64,000 nt of DNA from Saccharopolyspora gloriosae (GTDB taxonomy: Bacteria; Actinomycetota; Actinomycetes; Mycobacteriales; Pseudonocardiaceae), in contig NZ_JACHIV010000001.1 of assembly GCF_014203325.1 (NCBI RefSeq), positions 2,419,501-2,483,500 on the forward strand. Reading direction: 5' to 3'. The position numbers and the translations under genes are program-made. The stretch's first letter is position 1; every line of letters starts with the position of its first letter. This document shows positions 1-8,538 of the stretch, piece after piece. The notes under the pieces were generated by a model that was given only the letters and a program-made list of their open reading frames with translations, did no database searches and was not told the DNA's origin.

Positions 1-1
1 G

Positions 2-2392
2 CGGCGCGGCATGGGACGGGAGCTGTTCGACACCTACCCGCAGGCGGAGCGGGAAGCCTCCGAGGTGCTCGGCTACTCGATCCGGCAGCTGTGCCTGGAG
101 GATCCGGACAAGCGGCTCGGCGACACCCGCTACACCCAGCCCGCGCTGTACGTCGTCGGGACCCTCGCCTACCGCAAGTGGCGCGAGGACGGCGCCGCCG
201 AACCGGACCGGTTCGCCGGGCACAGCCTCGGCGAGTACTGCGCGCTGCACGCGGCGGGCGCCTTCGACTTCGCCACCGGGTTGCGCCTGGTCCAGCGGCG
301 CGGCGAGCTGATGTCGCAGGCCCGCGGCGGTGGCATGGTCGCGGTGCTCGGGCTCGATCCGGCGCGGCTGCGCGGATTGCTGGACGAGGGCGGGTTCGGG
401 TCGCTGGCCGTGGCCAACGACAACGCGCCCGCCCAGCAGGTCGTCTCCGGCGAGGTCGACACCATCGCGGAACTGGTGCCGCACCTGGAATCCCGCGAGA
501 TCCGGTGCGCCCGGCTCAACGTCTCGGGCGCCTTCCACTCGCCGCTGATGCTGGAGGCCAAGGATGAATTCGCCTGCTACCTCGGCGAATTCCGGCTCGG
601 CGACCCGCGCGTCCCGGTGATCGCGAACGCCACCGCCGCGCCGTACCGGGCGGGGGAGACGGCGCGGGTGCTCGCCGAGCAGATCGTGCGGCCGGTGCGC
701 TGGACGGAGAGCGTGCACCACCTGCTCGACGCGGGCGTGGCGGAGTTCGTCGAGCTCGGCGGGAAGGTGGTGGGCAAGCTCGTCGAGCAGATCCGCTCGG
801 CACCGCGCCCGGCACCGGCGGCGGTCGAGGGGACGCCGGATCGTGTCGCCGCACCGAATCCGGTCGTCGCGCCGCGCGCGTCCGTCGTGCCACCCGCGCC
901 GGTGGTGTCGCCGCCCGCGCTCCCGACCGTTCCGGCCGCACCCGCTCCGGCGGTGTCGGGCGCACCGCCGGGCCCGGTCGCCGCGACTCCGGCGAACTCC
1001 TTGGGAAGCCAGGTGTTCCGCGACCGGCTCGGCCTGCGCTACGCCTACGCGGGCGGTGGCCTCTACCGCGGCATCGCCTCCCCCGAGATGGTCGTGCGGT
1101 TCGGCCGTGCCGGGATGCTCGGCGTCCTCGGCACCGGCGGGCTCCCGCACGCCGAGGTCGAACGCGGCGTGCGGGAGATCCAGCGCGGCCTGCCCGACGG
1201 GCAGGCCTACGGCGTGAACCTGCTGGCCGACCACGACGATCCGGCGGCCGAACGCGACGTGGTGGAGCTGCTGCTGCGGCTCGGCGTGCGCATCGTCGAG
1301 GCGTCGGCGTTCATCCGGATGACCCCGGCGCTGGTGCTGTTCCGCGCCAGCGGACTGCGGCGCGGACCGGACGGGAATCCGGTGTGCGACCACCGCATCG
1401 TCGCGAAGGTGTCCCGGCCGGAGATCGCCGAGGAGTTCCTGGCTCCGCCACCGCCGCGGATTCTGGCGAAGCTGCGCGCGGAAGGCGCCCTCACCGACGA
1501 GCAGGTCCGGCTGGCCGCGCAGGTGCCGATGAGCCACGACCTCACCGTGGAGGCCGACTCCGGCGGGCACACCGACGGCGGCATCGCCTCGGTCCTGATG
1601 CCCGCCATGCTCGAACTCCGGCAGCGCGCCGCGCGGCGCCACGGCTACGCCGAACCGATCTGCGTGGGCCTCGCCGGTGGCATCGGCACCCCGTCGGCGG
1701 TGGCCGCGGCGTTCGTGCTCGGCGCCGACTACGTGGTCACCGGCTCGGTGAACCAGTGCACCGCGGAGTCGGCGATGAGCGGCACCGTCAAGGACGACCT
1801 GCAGGGCATCGGCGTCGACGACACCGGCTACGCCCCGGCGGGCGACATGTTCGAAATGGGCTCCCAGGTGCAGGTGCTGCGCAAGGGCGTCTTCTTCCCC
1901 ACCCGCGCGAACAAGCTGTTCGCGCTGTACTCGCACTACGACGGCTGGGAGGAGATCCCGGCGAAGACCCGCGCGCTGCTGGAACGCACCTACTTCCACC
2001 GCAGCGCCGAGCAGGTGTGGGACGAGGTGTGCGCCTACCTGCGCTCGCGCGGCCGCGCGGAGCAGATCGTCCGTCTCGAAGCGGAACCGAAGCTGAAGCT
2101 GGCGCAGCTGTTCCGCTGGTACTTCCACTACAGCACGCGCCTGGCCATGACCGGCGACGAGCAGGACAAGGTCAACCGCCAGGTGCACACCGGCCCCGCG
2201 CTGGGCGCGTTCAACGAGTGGGTGCGCGGCACCGAGCTGGAGTCGTGGCGCAACCGCCACGTCGACGAGATCGGGCTGCTGCTGCTCGACGGCGCCGTCG
2301 AGGCCATCGGCGCCGCGGTCCGGACCTGGCAGCGCACGCTCGGCCTCGAACCGCTCGCCGCCCCCGCCCGCGAACCCGCCGCCGCCGGTTGA
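2..2392 (+). CDS. AT-PfaD didomain protein (malonyl acyltransferase fused to FMN enoylreductase), 5' truncated
   Basis: This is a free-standing acyltransferase fused to a PfaD-type FMN-dependent enoyl reductase, the didomain enzyme of trans-AT polyketide and polyunsaturated fatty acid synthases. The first visible ATG (position 11) lies inside the usual N-terminal GQGSQ-xxxMG segment, because the frame is open to the left edge, so the true start is outside the window. Counting that Met as 1, the AT domain has GHSLGE at 70-75 (Ser72 nucleophile) and the partner His near 176. A Pro/Ala linker spans about 265-330. The PfaD TIM-barrel spans about 335-775, with the SGGHTDGG and GLAGGIGTPSAVAAAF flavin segments. 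The next gene follows after 36 bp with its own RBS, suggesting one operon. The AT presumably loads carrier proteins of a synthase encoded left of the window. A PUFA-type synthase is the alternative. Confidence 0.9.
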   Translation, partial: RRGMGRELFDTYPQAEREASEVLGYSIRQLCLEDPDKRLGDTRYTQPALYVVGTLAYRKWREDGAAEPDRFAGHSLGEYCALHAAGAFDFATGLRLVQRRGELMSQARGGGMVAVLGLDPARLRGLLDEGGFGSLAVANDNAPAQQVVSGEVDTIAELVPHLESREIRCARLNVSGAFHSPLMLEAKDEFACYLGEFRLGDPRVPVIANATAAPYRAGETARVLAEQIVRPVRWTESVHHLLDAGVAEFVELGGKVVGKLVEQIRSAPRPAPAAVEGTPDRVAAPNPVVAPRASVVPPAPVVSPPALPTVPAAPAPAVSGAPPGPVAATPANSLGSQVFRDRLGLRYAYAGGGLYRGIASPEMVVRFGRAGMLGVLGTGGLPHAEVERGVREIQRGLPDGQAYGVNLLADHDDPAAERDVVELLLRLGVRIVEASAFIRMTPALVLFRASGLRRGPDGNPVCDHRIVAKVSRPEIAEEFLAPPPPRILAKLRAEGALTDEQVRLAAQVPMSHDLTVEADSGGHTDGGIASVLMPAMLELRQRAARRHGYAEPICVGLAGGIGTPSAVAAAFVLGADYVVTGSVNQCTAESAMSGTVKDDLQGIGVDDTGYAPAGDMFEMGSQVQVLRKGVFFPTRANKLFALYSHYDGWEEIPAKTRALLERTYFHRSAEQVWDEVCAYLRSRGRAEQIVRLEAEPKLKLAQLFRWYFHYSTRLAMTGDEQDKVNRQVHTGPALGAFNEWVRGTELESWRNRHVDEIGLLLLDGAVEAIGAAVRTWQRTLGLEPLAAPAREPAAAG

Positions 2393-2428
2393 AAGCCGCG
2401 CCGCACCAACGCTTCCGAGGAGATCGTG

Positions 2429-3445
2429 ATGACCGTCCCGACCACGGGCACCGAAGTCCGGCTGGCCGCCCGGCCCGACGGGTGGCCGACGCCGGAGAAC
2501 TTCGCCGTCGTGCGAGCCGAAGTGCCCGCCGTCGGACCCGGCCAGGTGCTGGTGCGCAACCTGGTGATGAGCGTCGACCCGTACATGCGCGGTCGGATGA
2601 ACAACGTGCGCACCTACGTGCCGCCGTTCCAGATCGGCAAACCCCTCGAAGGCGGCGCGGTCGGCGAGGTCGTCGAGTCGCGCTCGCCGCAGCTCGCCGC
2701 CGGTGACGTGGTGCTGCACGGCCTCGGCTGGCGCGAGTTCTCCGTCGTCGGCGCCGCCGGCGCCACCAAGATCGACACCGGGGTGGCGCCGCCGGCCGCC
2801 TACCTCGGCGCGCTGGGCATGCCCGGTCACGCCGCCTACGCCGGACTGCTGGAAGCAGCGGAGTTCCGGCCGGGCGACGTCGTGTTCGTCTCCGGCGCGG
2901 CGGGCACCGTCGGCTCGCTGGTCGGCCAGATCGCCCGGTTGCGCGGCGCGTCGAAGGTGATCGGTTCGGCGGGCAGTCCGGAGAAGGTCCGCTACCTGAC
3001 CGAGGAGCTCGGTTTCGACCGCGCGTTCAACTACCGCGACGGCCCGATCTGGCAGCAACTGGTGAAGGCGTCGCCGGAAGGCTTCGACGTCTACTTCGAC
3101 AACGTGGGCGGCGACCACCTGGACGCGGCTTTGCTGCTGGCGAAGATGGGCGCCCGCTTCGCGCTGTGCGGAGCGATTTCCCAGTACAACGAAAAGGGCG
3201 AGGTGATAGGCCCGCGGAACCTGATGCAGGCCATCGGCAAAGGAATCACGATGCGCGGATTCCTGGTGGGCCACTACGAGAACGTGAAGGACCGGTTCCT
3301 CACCGAGATGGGCGGCTGGCTCGCCCGCGGCGAAGTGTCCTGCCGGGAGACCGTGGTCAAGGGCGTCGAGCAGGCCCCGCGGGCCTTCCTGGACATGCTG
3401 AGCGGCGCGAACACCGGGAAAACCCTCATCAAGATCGCCGACTGA
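2429..3445 (+). CDS. NADP-dependent MDR oxidoreductase (CurA / leukotriene B4 dehydrogenase-like)
   Basis: Medium-chain zinc-independent reductase of 338 residues, normal for the PTGR/CurA family. It begins with the family's N-terminal block (VDPYMRGRMN) and has the nucleotide-binding motif SGAAGTVGSLVGQIA at about 153-167, then YFDNVGG and GAISQYN. Family members reduce alpha,beta-double bonds of enones with NADPH. ATG at 2429 was chosen over GTG at 2426 because it sits 6-7 nt behind a GAGGAG Shine-Dalgarno. It lies 36 bp after the AT-PfaD gene, so a tailoring or enoyl-reduction role in the same pathway is plausible but inferred. It could equally be a detoxification reductase. Confidence 0.85.
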   Translation: MTVPTTGTEVRLAARPDGWPTPENFAVVRAEVPAVGPGQVLVRNLVMSVDPYMRGRMNNVRTYVPPFQIGKPLEGGAVGEVVESRSPQLAAGDVVLHGLGWREFSVVGAAGATKIDTGVAPPAAYLGALGMPGHAAYAGLLEAAEFRPGDVVFVSGAAGTVGSLVGQIARLRGASKVIGSAGSPEKVRYLTEELGFDRAFNYRDGPIWQQLVKASPEGFDVYFDNVGGDHLDAALLLAKMGARFALCGAISQYNEKGEVIGPRNLMQAIGKGITMRGFLVGHYENVKDRFLTEMGGWLARGEVSCRETVVKGVEQAPRAFLDMLSGANTGKTLIKIAD

Positions 3446-3489
3446 GCCGACGCGGAAAAGCAAAGACCAATGATTTCCCCAGTGCCTGT

Positions 3490-3505
3490 TTCCGCATTCG
3501 CGGAA
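3490..3505 (+). terminator. Short hairpin downstream of the CurA-like gene
   Basis: TTCCGC and GCGGAA flank a 4-nt loop, 45 bp after the stop of the MDR gene. There is no U-tract. It may be a weak terminator; the 270-bp gap up to the methyltransferase also suggests that gene has its own promoter. Confidence 0.35.
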
Positions 3506-3717
3506 GTGTTCACCGCCGGACCGCGAACGTGTACTTTGCGGGCAGGGGACACGCGCACCCGACTCCCGTATTCGCCCTTTCGGTGAGAATCCACCGCGAT
3601 TCCGCCGAAAGCGGCCAGCTGATCGCGCAGAAAACCGGCGCCGCGCGATCCCGCGATACCGGCCAGGCCGGTGCTCGCCGACATCCCCGTCAAGCAGCGA
3701 ACAGAAGGAAGGCCCCC

Positions 3718-4539
3718 ATGTCCGCCCAGAACGCCACCCTGTCCGTTCCCGAAGAGGTCGGTCTGCTCTACGACCGCCTCACCGCCCTCGACACCGAAGG
3801 CACCGGCGGCAGCCTGCACCTCGGATTCTGGGACCTCGACAACACCGAGGTGCCGCTCGTGGAGGCCGCCGACCGCCTCACCGACATGATGACCGACCGG
3901 TTGCGCCTGGAGGCCGGGCACAAGGTGCTCGACGTGGGCTGCGGCCTCGGCCAGCCCGCCGGCCGCATCGCCCGACGCACCGGCGCGCACGTCACCGGCA
4001 TCGCCATCAGCCGCGACCAGATCACCCGCGCCACCGAGCTCGCCGAAGCCGAGGGCCTGGCGGGCCAGGTGGAGTTCCAGCACGGCGACGCGATGAACCT
4101 GCCGTTCCCCGACGCGTCCTTCGACGCCGTCATCGCCATCGAGTCGATCTTCCACATGCCCGACCGCGAGCAGGTCCTCAGCGAGATCCAGCGGGTGCTC
4201 AAGCCCGGTGGGCGCCTCACGCTGACCGACTTCTTCGCCCGCGGCCCGATTCCCGCCGACAAGCAGGAGCACGTCGACCGCTGCCTGCGGGACTTCATCA
4301 TGACGCTGGCCGACGGCGACGACTACCTGCCGATGCTGCGCCGCGCCGGCCTGCGCATCGCCGAGTTCTTCGACATCACCGAGCAGAGCGTGCGCCCCAC
4401 GTTCCAGCAGATGAGCCAGGCCAACGACCAGCTCGACCCGGTCTTCGAGGAAGAATCCGACAAGAAGTTCAGCCCCGCCGACATGGTGGACGTCGACGAG
4501 TTCGGCTCCGTCCTGCTGACGGCGGAAAAGCCTCGGTGA
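3718..4539 (+). CDS. SAM-dependent class I methyltransferase (EryG/RebM-like)
   Basis: A 273-residue methyltransferase. Motif I VLDVGCGLGQPAG is at about 71-83, post-I and motif II follow with HGDAMNLPFPDASFDAV, and motif III is ELQRVLKPGGRL-like (IQRVLKPGGRL). The overall layout matches the natural-product O-/C-methyltransferase group that includes EryG and RebM. The ATG is preceded by AGAAGGAAGG at good distance; the long upstream open frame (from 3166) is only the shadow of the previous gene. Its place between an MDR reductase and a P450 fits tailoring of a polyketide or sugar. The acceptor cannot be deduced. Confidence 0.85.
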   Translation: MSAQNATLSVPEEVGLLYDRLTALDTEGTGGSLHLGFWDLDNTEVPLVEAADRLTDMMTDRLRLEAGHKVLDVGCGLGQPAGRIARRTGAHVTGIAISRDQITRATELAEAEGLAGQVEFQHGDAMNLPFPDASFDAVIAIESIFHMPDREQVLSEIQRVLKPGGRLTLTDFFARGPIPADKQEHVDRCLRDFIMTLADGDDYLPMLRRAGLRIAEFFDITEQSVRPTFQQMSQANDQLDPVFEEESDKKFSPADMVDVDEFGSVLLTAEKPR

Positions 4540-4880
4540 GGTCGCTGTGATGGTCGGGTAGCGGAACCTCAGCGGATTCCTCGCCGCGGGATCTTTACCC
4601 CGAGTGGCTCAGCCACGAGGGGAAAATGCCGTCCTCGCGGGGAATCCGCTGAGCACCCGCCGGTTGTCGGCCCGGTGACGTGGGCTGTGCGCTTCGCGCA
4701 TCCAGGCACGGCCGCAGGGCGGGTTTCGCTTCGCTCGCCCCGACCGCCTGCACGACCGACAGATCTCGCGCACGCGCTGCGGCGGTCTTCTCACGGCGGG
4801 ATCGACTTCGCCGGTTTCCTTCCGCACACCCGATCCCGCCCCGGCGCTGCCGCGCCTCGTACTGAACAGGAACGATTTTC
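4540..4880. other. Gene-free spacer between methyltransferase and P450
   Basis: 341 bp without a supported gene. The left third is one copy of the dispersed palindromic repeat (4553-4660). The rest is rich in small hairpins, for example TGCGCTTCGCGCA near 4687. Open frames here look like GC shadows on both strands. Confidence 0.6.
4553..4660 (-). repeat. Dispersed palindromic repeat, copy A
   Basis: Reads GCGGAACCTCAGCGGATTCC then CTCGCCGCGGGAT, a central AGTGGCTCAGCCAC hairpin, and the returning arm GGAATCCGCTGAGCACCCGC. Reverse complement matches copies B and C. It starts about 13 bp after the methyltransferase stop, so it may also end its transcript. Confidence 0.75.
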
Positions 4881-6092
4881 GTGGCCGAACTCGTCGAAGA
4901 AGACACCGCACTGTCCTTCCCGCCGCCGCGCAAGTGCCCGTACCGGTTGCCCGAGCAATACCCGGACCTGCGGGAGAACGCGCCGGTGCGGCGGGTGCTG
5001 CTGCCCACCGGGCGGCACGCGTGGATCGTCACCCGCTACGAGGACGTCCGCAAAGCGCTCATCGACCCCCGGCTGAGCTCCGACCGCGGTGACCCGGACT
5101 TCCCGCACATGGTCGAGCTAGCCAAGAGCGACAACGACTCCACGCTGTCGCTGGCGGGCATGGACCCGCCGGTGCACACCCGTGCCCGCCGCGCCGTCGT
5201 CGGCGAGTTCACGGTGCGCAAGACCGAGGCGCTGCGCCCCCGCATCCAGCAGATCGTCGACGAGGCCGTCGACGCGATGCTGGCGGGCCCGAAACCGGCC
5301 GACCTGGTCAAGGCGCTGTCGTTCCCGGTGCCGTCGCTGGTGATCTGCGAACTGCTCGGGGTCTCCTACGACGACCACGAGTTCTTCGAGGACCGCACCT
5401 CGACGATGCTCAACACCACCGAACCGCCGCTGGCCCGCCAACAGGCGTTCTTCGACCTGCAGTCCTACTTGGACGAACTGGTGACGAGCAAGGAGAAGGA
5501 ACCCGGCGACGACCTGCTCAGCCGTCAGGCCGCCAAATCCCCCGAGGAACGCTCCTACGACCACGCCGAACTGGTCGACCTGGCGTTCCTGCTGCTCACC
5601 GCCGGGCACGACACCACCGGCAACATGATCTCGCTGGGATCGCTGGCGCTGATGCAGAATTCGCAGCTGCGCGACCGGATCGTCGGCGACACGAGCAGCA
5701 CCCTCGACGTGGTCGACGAACTGCTGCGCTACTTCAGCATCACCGACCTGATCACCGTGCGGATCGCCAAGGAGGACTTGGAGATCGGCGGCCAGCCGAT
5801 CAAGGCGGGGGAGGGCGTGTTCGCCCTCGGCGGCGCCGCCAACCGCGACCCGGCGGCGTTCGACAACCCCGAGGAGATCGACGTCGAACGCGGCGCCCGC
5901 CAGCACGTCGCCTTCGGCTACGGCCCGCACCAGTGCCTCGGCCAGAACCTCGCCCGGATGGAACTGGAGATCGTCTACGAGACCCTGTTCCGCAAGGTCC
6001 CCGACCTGCGCCCGGCGTCGTCCCTCGACGAGATCCCGCTGAAGAACGACGCCGCCATCTTCGGCCTCCACGCCCTGCCCGTGACCTGGTAG
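4881..6092 (+). CDS. Cytochrome P450 (bacterial CYP107-like class)
   Basis: A 403-residue soluble P450. The I-helix motif AGHDTT is near residue 241-246, the K-helix ExxR is in DELLRY near 279, and the heme loop FGYGPHQCLG has the axial thiolate Cys352. All catalytic landmarks are intact, so it should be an active monooxygenase needing ferredoxin and reductase; none is encoded nearby. The start is GTG at 4881 with only a weak upstream AACAGGAA. Its position after the methyltransferase suggests hydroxylation or epoxidation during tailoring of the same product. A perfect-type terminator hairpin follows within 10 bp. Confidence 0.93.
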   Translation: MAELVEEDTALSFPPPRKCPYRLPEQYPDLRENAPVRRVLLPTGRHAWIVTRYEDVRKALIDPRLSSDRGDPDFPHMVELAKSDNDSTLSLAGMDPPVHTRARRAVVGEFTVRKTEALRPRIQQIVDEAVDAMLAGPKPADLVKALSFPVPSLVICELLGVSYDDHEFFEDRTSTMLNTTEPPLARQQAFFDLQSYLDELVTSKEKEPGDDLLSRQAAKSPEERSYDHAELVDLAFLLLTAGHDTTGNMISLGSLALMQNSQLRDRIVGDTSSTLDVVDELLRYFSITDLITVRIAKEDLEIGGQPIKAGEGVFALGGAANRDPAAFDNPEEIDVERGARQHVAFGYGPHQCLGQNLARMELEIVYETLFRKVPDLRPASSLDEIPLKNDAAIFGLHALPVTW

Positions 6093-6100
6093 GCCGGTGC

Positions 6101-6136
6101 CCCCGGCCCATCGTCATAGGCGACGGTGGGCCGGGG
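6101..6136 (+). terminator. Strong hairpin terminator after the P450
   Basis: A 15-bp stem (6101-6115 pairing with 6122-6136, one G-T type mismatch) and 6-nt loop start 8 bp after the P450 stop. It lies between convergent genes and could serve both strands. Confidence 0.75.
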
Positions 6137-6216
6137 AGCGCGGTGGCACCAGTGCAGCGCTTCTCCGTTGTCGGTTCTGCGGGTGTCCTGTTCGTGCCTC
6201 TGTTGTGTGCATGCCA

Positions 6217-7083
6217 TCAGGTGTCCCAGCTCAATGCGGTGATGTCCAAGTGCACTCCGAGCGGCCGGTTCTCGGACACCCGGGTGATCTCCTCTGCGTC
6301 ATCGGCGAGACCCGTTGTGAAACTCGGGACCACGTGGAAGGCGTTCTCACTGGGAGCCAACGTGACGAGCTGCCCGTAGTCGCCCGCTTCTGCGGCGGCT
6401 TGCATCATCTCCAGCACGTAGCCGTACGAGAAGAGCTCGTGCTTCGATGTGAAGTATTTCTGCGGAACTCTGATCAGCTGTGGCCAGTCTCGGTATCCGC
6501 ACCGTTCCAGCACCGTCCAGAACTTCCGCCACGGTACGGGATTCGGTTTCGGGGTCGCCGCGACATGCCACCGTGGCGTGGGGTCGTTCGGCGCGAAGCT
6601 GACGAGCGTGCGGGTTGCGTCGCGGCGGGTTCGAGCGTAATCACGAAGCTCCGGCCGGAACACGTTGGCCACCTGGGCGGCGGTGAGTACCACCATCCAC
6701 TCGGCGAACCACCACCGGCGACCGCTGCGGGAGAATCCCAGCTCGGTGACCTTGCGATGTGCGGCGGAGGCTGCCTTGTGCAGTTCACCTTCCCAGAAGG
6801 GGCAAGGGAAAACGTAGAAGGGCTGATGCCCTTGTGGAAGCTGCTGATACTTCCAGAGTTGGCGAATATCGATCTTCACGGCGTGCGAGCCCGATGGGCT
6901 GAGCGTCGTCGTCTTCAGTTCCAGCCGTACGCTTTTTCCCGGTTTCGGGGGTAACCATCCCAGTTCGAGATCTTCGCCGGTGGTGGGCCACCACAGTGCT
7001 GCTTTGGACGCGTACCGGTAGGTGACGTACTGGCTCGCCCAATGTTCAAGCGTCTTTTCGGGAACTGATACCGACGATGACAT
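6217..7083 (-). CDS. Hypothetical protein with a possible PD-(D/E)XK nuclease-like core
   Basis: A 288-residue protein not recognised as a known family. The ATG (7083) gives MSSSVSVPEKTLEHW. Near residues 36-60 it has TGEDLELGW then RLELKTTTLS, an acidic-then-ExK arrangement, followed by DIRQLWKYQQLP, which resembles the Q-x-x-Y helix after the ExK strand of PD-(D/E)XK nucleases. The rest is Trp/Arg-rich (RRWWFAEWMV, GYRDWPQL). Base composition is less GC-rich than its neighbours and codon choice is less biased, consistent with acquired DNA. It stands alone, convergent to the P450. The nuclease idea is inference from a short motif only. Confidence 0.65.
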   Translation of the reverse strand: MSSSVSVPEKTLEHWASQYVTYRYASKAALWWPTTGEDLELGWLPPKPGKSVRLELKTTTLSPSGSHAVKIDIRQLWKYQQLPQGHQPFYVFPCPFWEGELHKAASAAHRKVTELGFSRSGRRWWFAEWMVVLTAAQVANVFRPELRDYARTRRDATRTLVSFAPNDPTPRWHVAATPKPNPVPWRKFWTVLERCGYRDWPQLIRVPQKYFTSKHELFSYGYVLEMMQAAAEAGDYGQLVTLAPSENAFHVVPSFTTGLADDAEEITRVSENRPLGVHLDITALSWDT

Positions 7084-7257
7084 GGGTTCATCATAAGGTC
7101 AACGCGGTGATCCGTGTGAAAGTTGGATCTCTTGTTCTTCAGCCTAATTCGAACAGAATCCTTTGTGGACGAATTCGCGCAAGAGGGCGCGAGAACCGGC
7201 GATCGCTCCACTGCGGTGTGCGGGAAGTACGCGGGGAGGTCGGTTCGAGACGCACCA

Positions 7258-7291
7258 CCGGTCCAGCGTTCCGGGCGGAACGCTGGACCGG
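7258..7291 (-). terminator. Perfect 15-bp hairpin after the secreted repeat protein
   Basis: Arms 7258-7272 and 7277-7291 are exact reverse complements around a GGGC loop, 12 bp past the stop of the minus-strand gene ending at 7304. No U-tract, as is usual in high-GC actinomycetes. Confidence 0.75.
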
Positions 7292-7303
7292 AACGGGCGG
7301 GTG

Positions 7304-8368
7304 TCACTCGTGGTAGGTCGCGGTGTACGGATTCAGCGCGTCGCCGGAGCCGGTGTAGCCGACGCCGAGCACGGCACCGTCGTCCTGCACGGCCGCGCCT
7401 TCGACGCGGACCATCGGCGGTGCGAGCCGGCCCAGCCACTCGCCGTCGGTCCACGCGTACCAGATCGGTTCGAGGTTCGGGCCGATCGCGAAGAGCTGTA
7501 CCTCGTCGCCGACCTGGATCAGGTCGGTGACGTGGCCCGATTCGGGGAGCTCGAACACCTCCCAGCCGGTGCCGTCCCAGTGCGCGGTGTACGGGATCTG
7601 GTGCTGCGACTCGCCGGTGTGGCCGCCGACCCACACGTCGTCCGCCGCGAGGGCGAGCACGTTGGTGAGCGCCTCCGGAACCTCGGGGTTCGGATCGAAG
7701 TCCGGGGCGGGCACCTCGGTCCACGCCGCGCCGTCCCAGTGCAAGGCGACGCCGCGCGAGGTCGACGGGACGCTGCCGACCGACCACAGGTCGTTCGTCG
7801 CCGCGCCGTCCACGTCCACCAGGGAGTAGCCGCCGCTCTCCAGCACCGGGACCGGGACGTCGGTCCACTTCGCGCCGTCCCAGTGCTGCGCCAAGCCGCG
7901 CGTGGAATAGGCGTGGCCGACCGTCCACACGTCGTCCGGGGCGAACGCCTTCAGCGCCAGCGGCCGCACGTACTTGCCGGGCAGGGGATCGAGCTCGATC
8001 GGAGTCCACTCCTGGCCGTTCCAGTGCGCCGAGCTGCCGGACCCGGTGCCGGGCGACGTTCCGATCGTCCAGGCATCGCCCGGTGCGAGGACCGCGCCGT
8101 CCGTCAGCGGCCCGATGTCGTCGAGCGGCACCGCCTGCCAGCCCTGCTCGTCCTTCCGGTACACCGCGCTGGTCTGGAACTTGGGGTTCGCGCCGTCGTA
8201 GCCGAAGGCCCAGGATTCGCCCTGGGCGCTGCCCGCGGCGGTCAACGTGGCGCTCTCGGCCGTCGTCGGCACCGGTTCCTCCGTCCAGCTGCCGACCGCC
8301 GCGGCCTGCCCGACCGAACCCGCGAGGAGGCCGGTGGTCGCGATCAAGATCGCTGCTGTTCGTCTCAT
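7304..8368 (-). CDS. Secreted beta-propeller-like repeat protein
   Basis: A 354-residue exported protein. The N-terminus MRRTAAILIATTGLLAG followed by SVGQAAAVG is a typical Sec signal with AxA cleavage near residue 24. The mature part carries about five to six degenerate repeats built on DDVW-x-VG followed by HWDG-x-x-W-x-x-V (for example DDVWTVGHAYSTRGLAQHWD), spaced about 50 residues, as in bladed propellers. No catalytic motif is visible, so binding of a ligand or carbohydrate at the cell surface is the likely kind of role, but this is inference. It is monocistronic, with a strong hairpin right after the stop. Confidence 0.75.
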   Translation of the reverse strand: MRRTAAILIATTGLLAGSVGQAAAVGSWTEEPVPTTAESATLTAAGSAQGESWAFGYDGANPKFQTSAVYRKDEQGWQAVPLDDIGPLTDGAVLAPGDAWTIGTSPGTGSGSSAHWNGQEWTPIELDPLPGKYVRPLALKAFAPDDVWTVGHAYSTRGLAQHWDGAKWTDVPVPVLESGGYSLVDVDGAATNDLWSVGSVPSTSRGVALHWDGAAWTEVPAPDFDPNPEVPEALTNVLALAADDVWVGGHTGESQHQIPYTAHWDGTGWEVFELPESGHVTDLIQVGDEVQLFAIGPNLEPIWYAWTDGEWLGRLAPPMVRVEGAAVQDDGAVLGVGYTGSGDALNPYTATYHE

Positions 8369-8538
8369 CTGCTGTGGCTCCCAGCTCGTTCAACGGGTCA
8401 GCCGGTCGACGTGATCAGTGCGCTCGCGGTTGTCCGGCAGGCGCCGAGCCGGGACGGGAGGGCACGAAGCGGTGCGCCAAGGACTCCTGTTCGGCCGAAC
8501 GGGTAACGCGGCCTTCCGGGCCCGCGAGCCGTTCGGGC

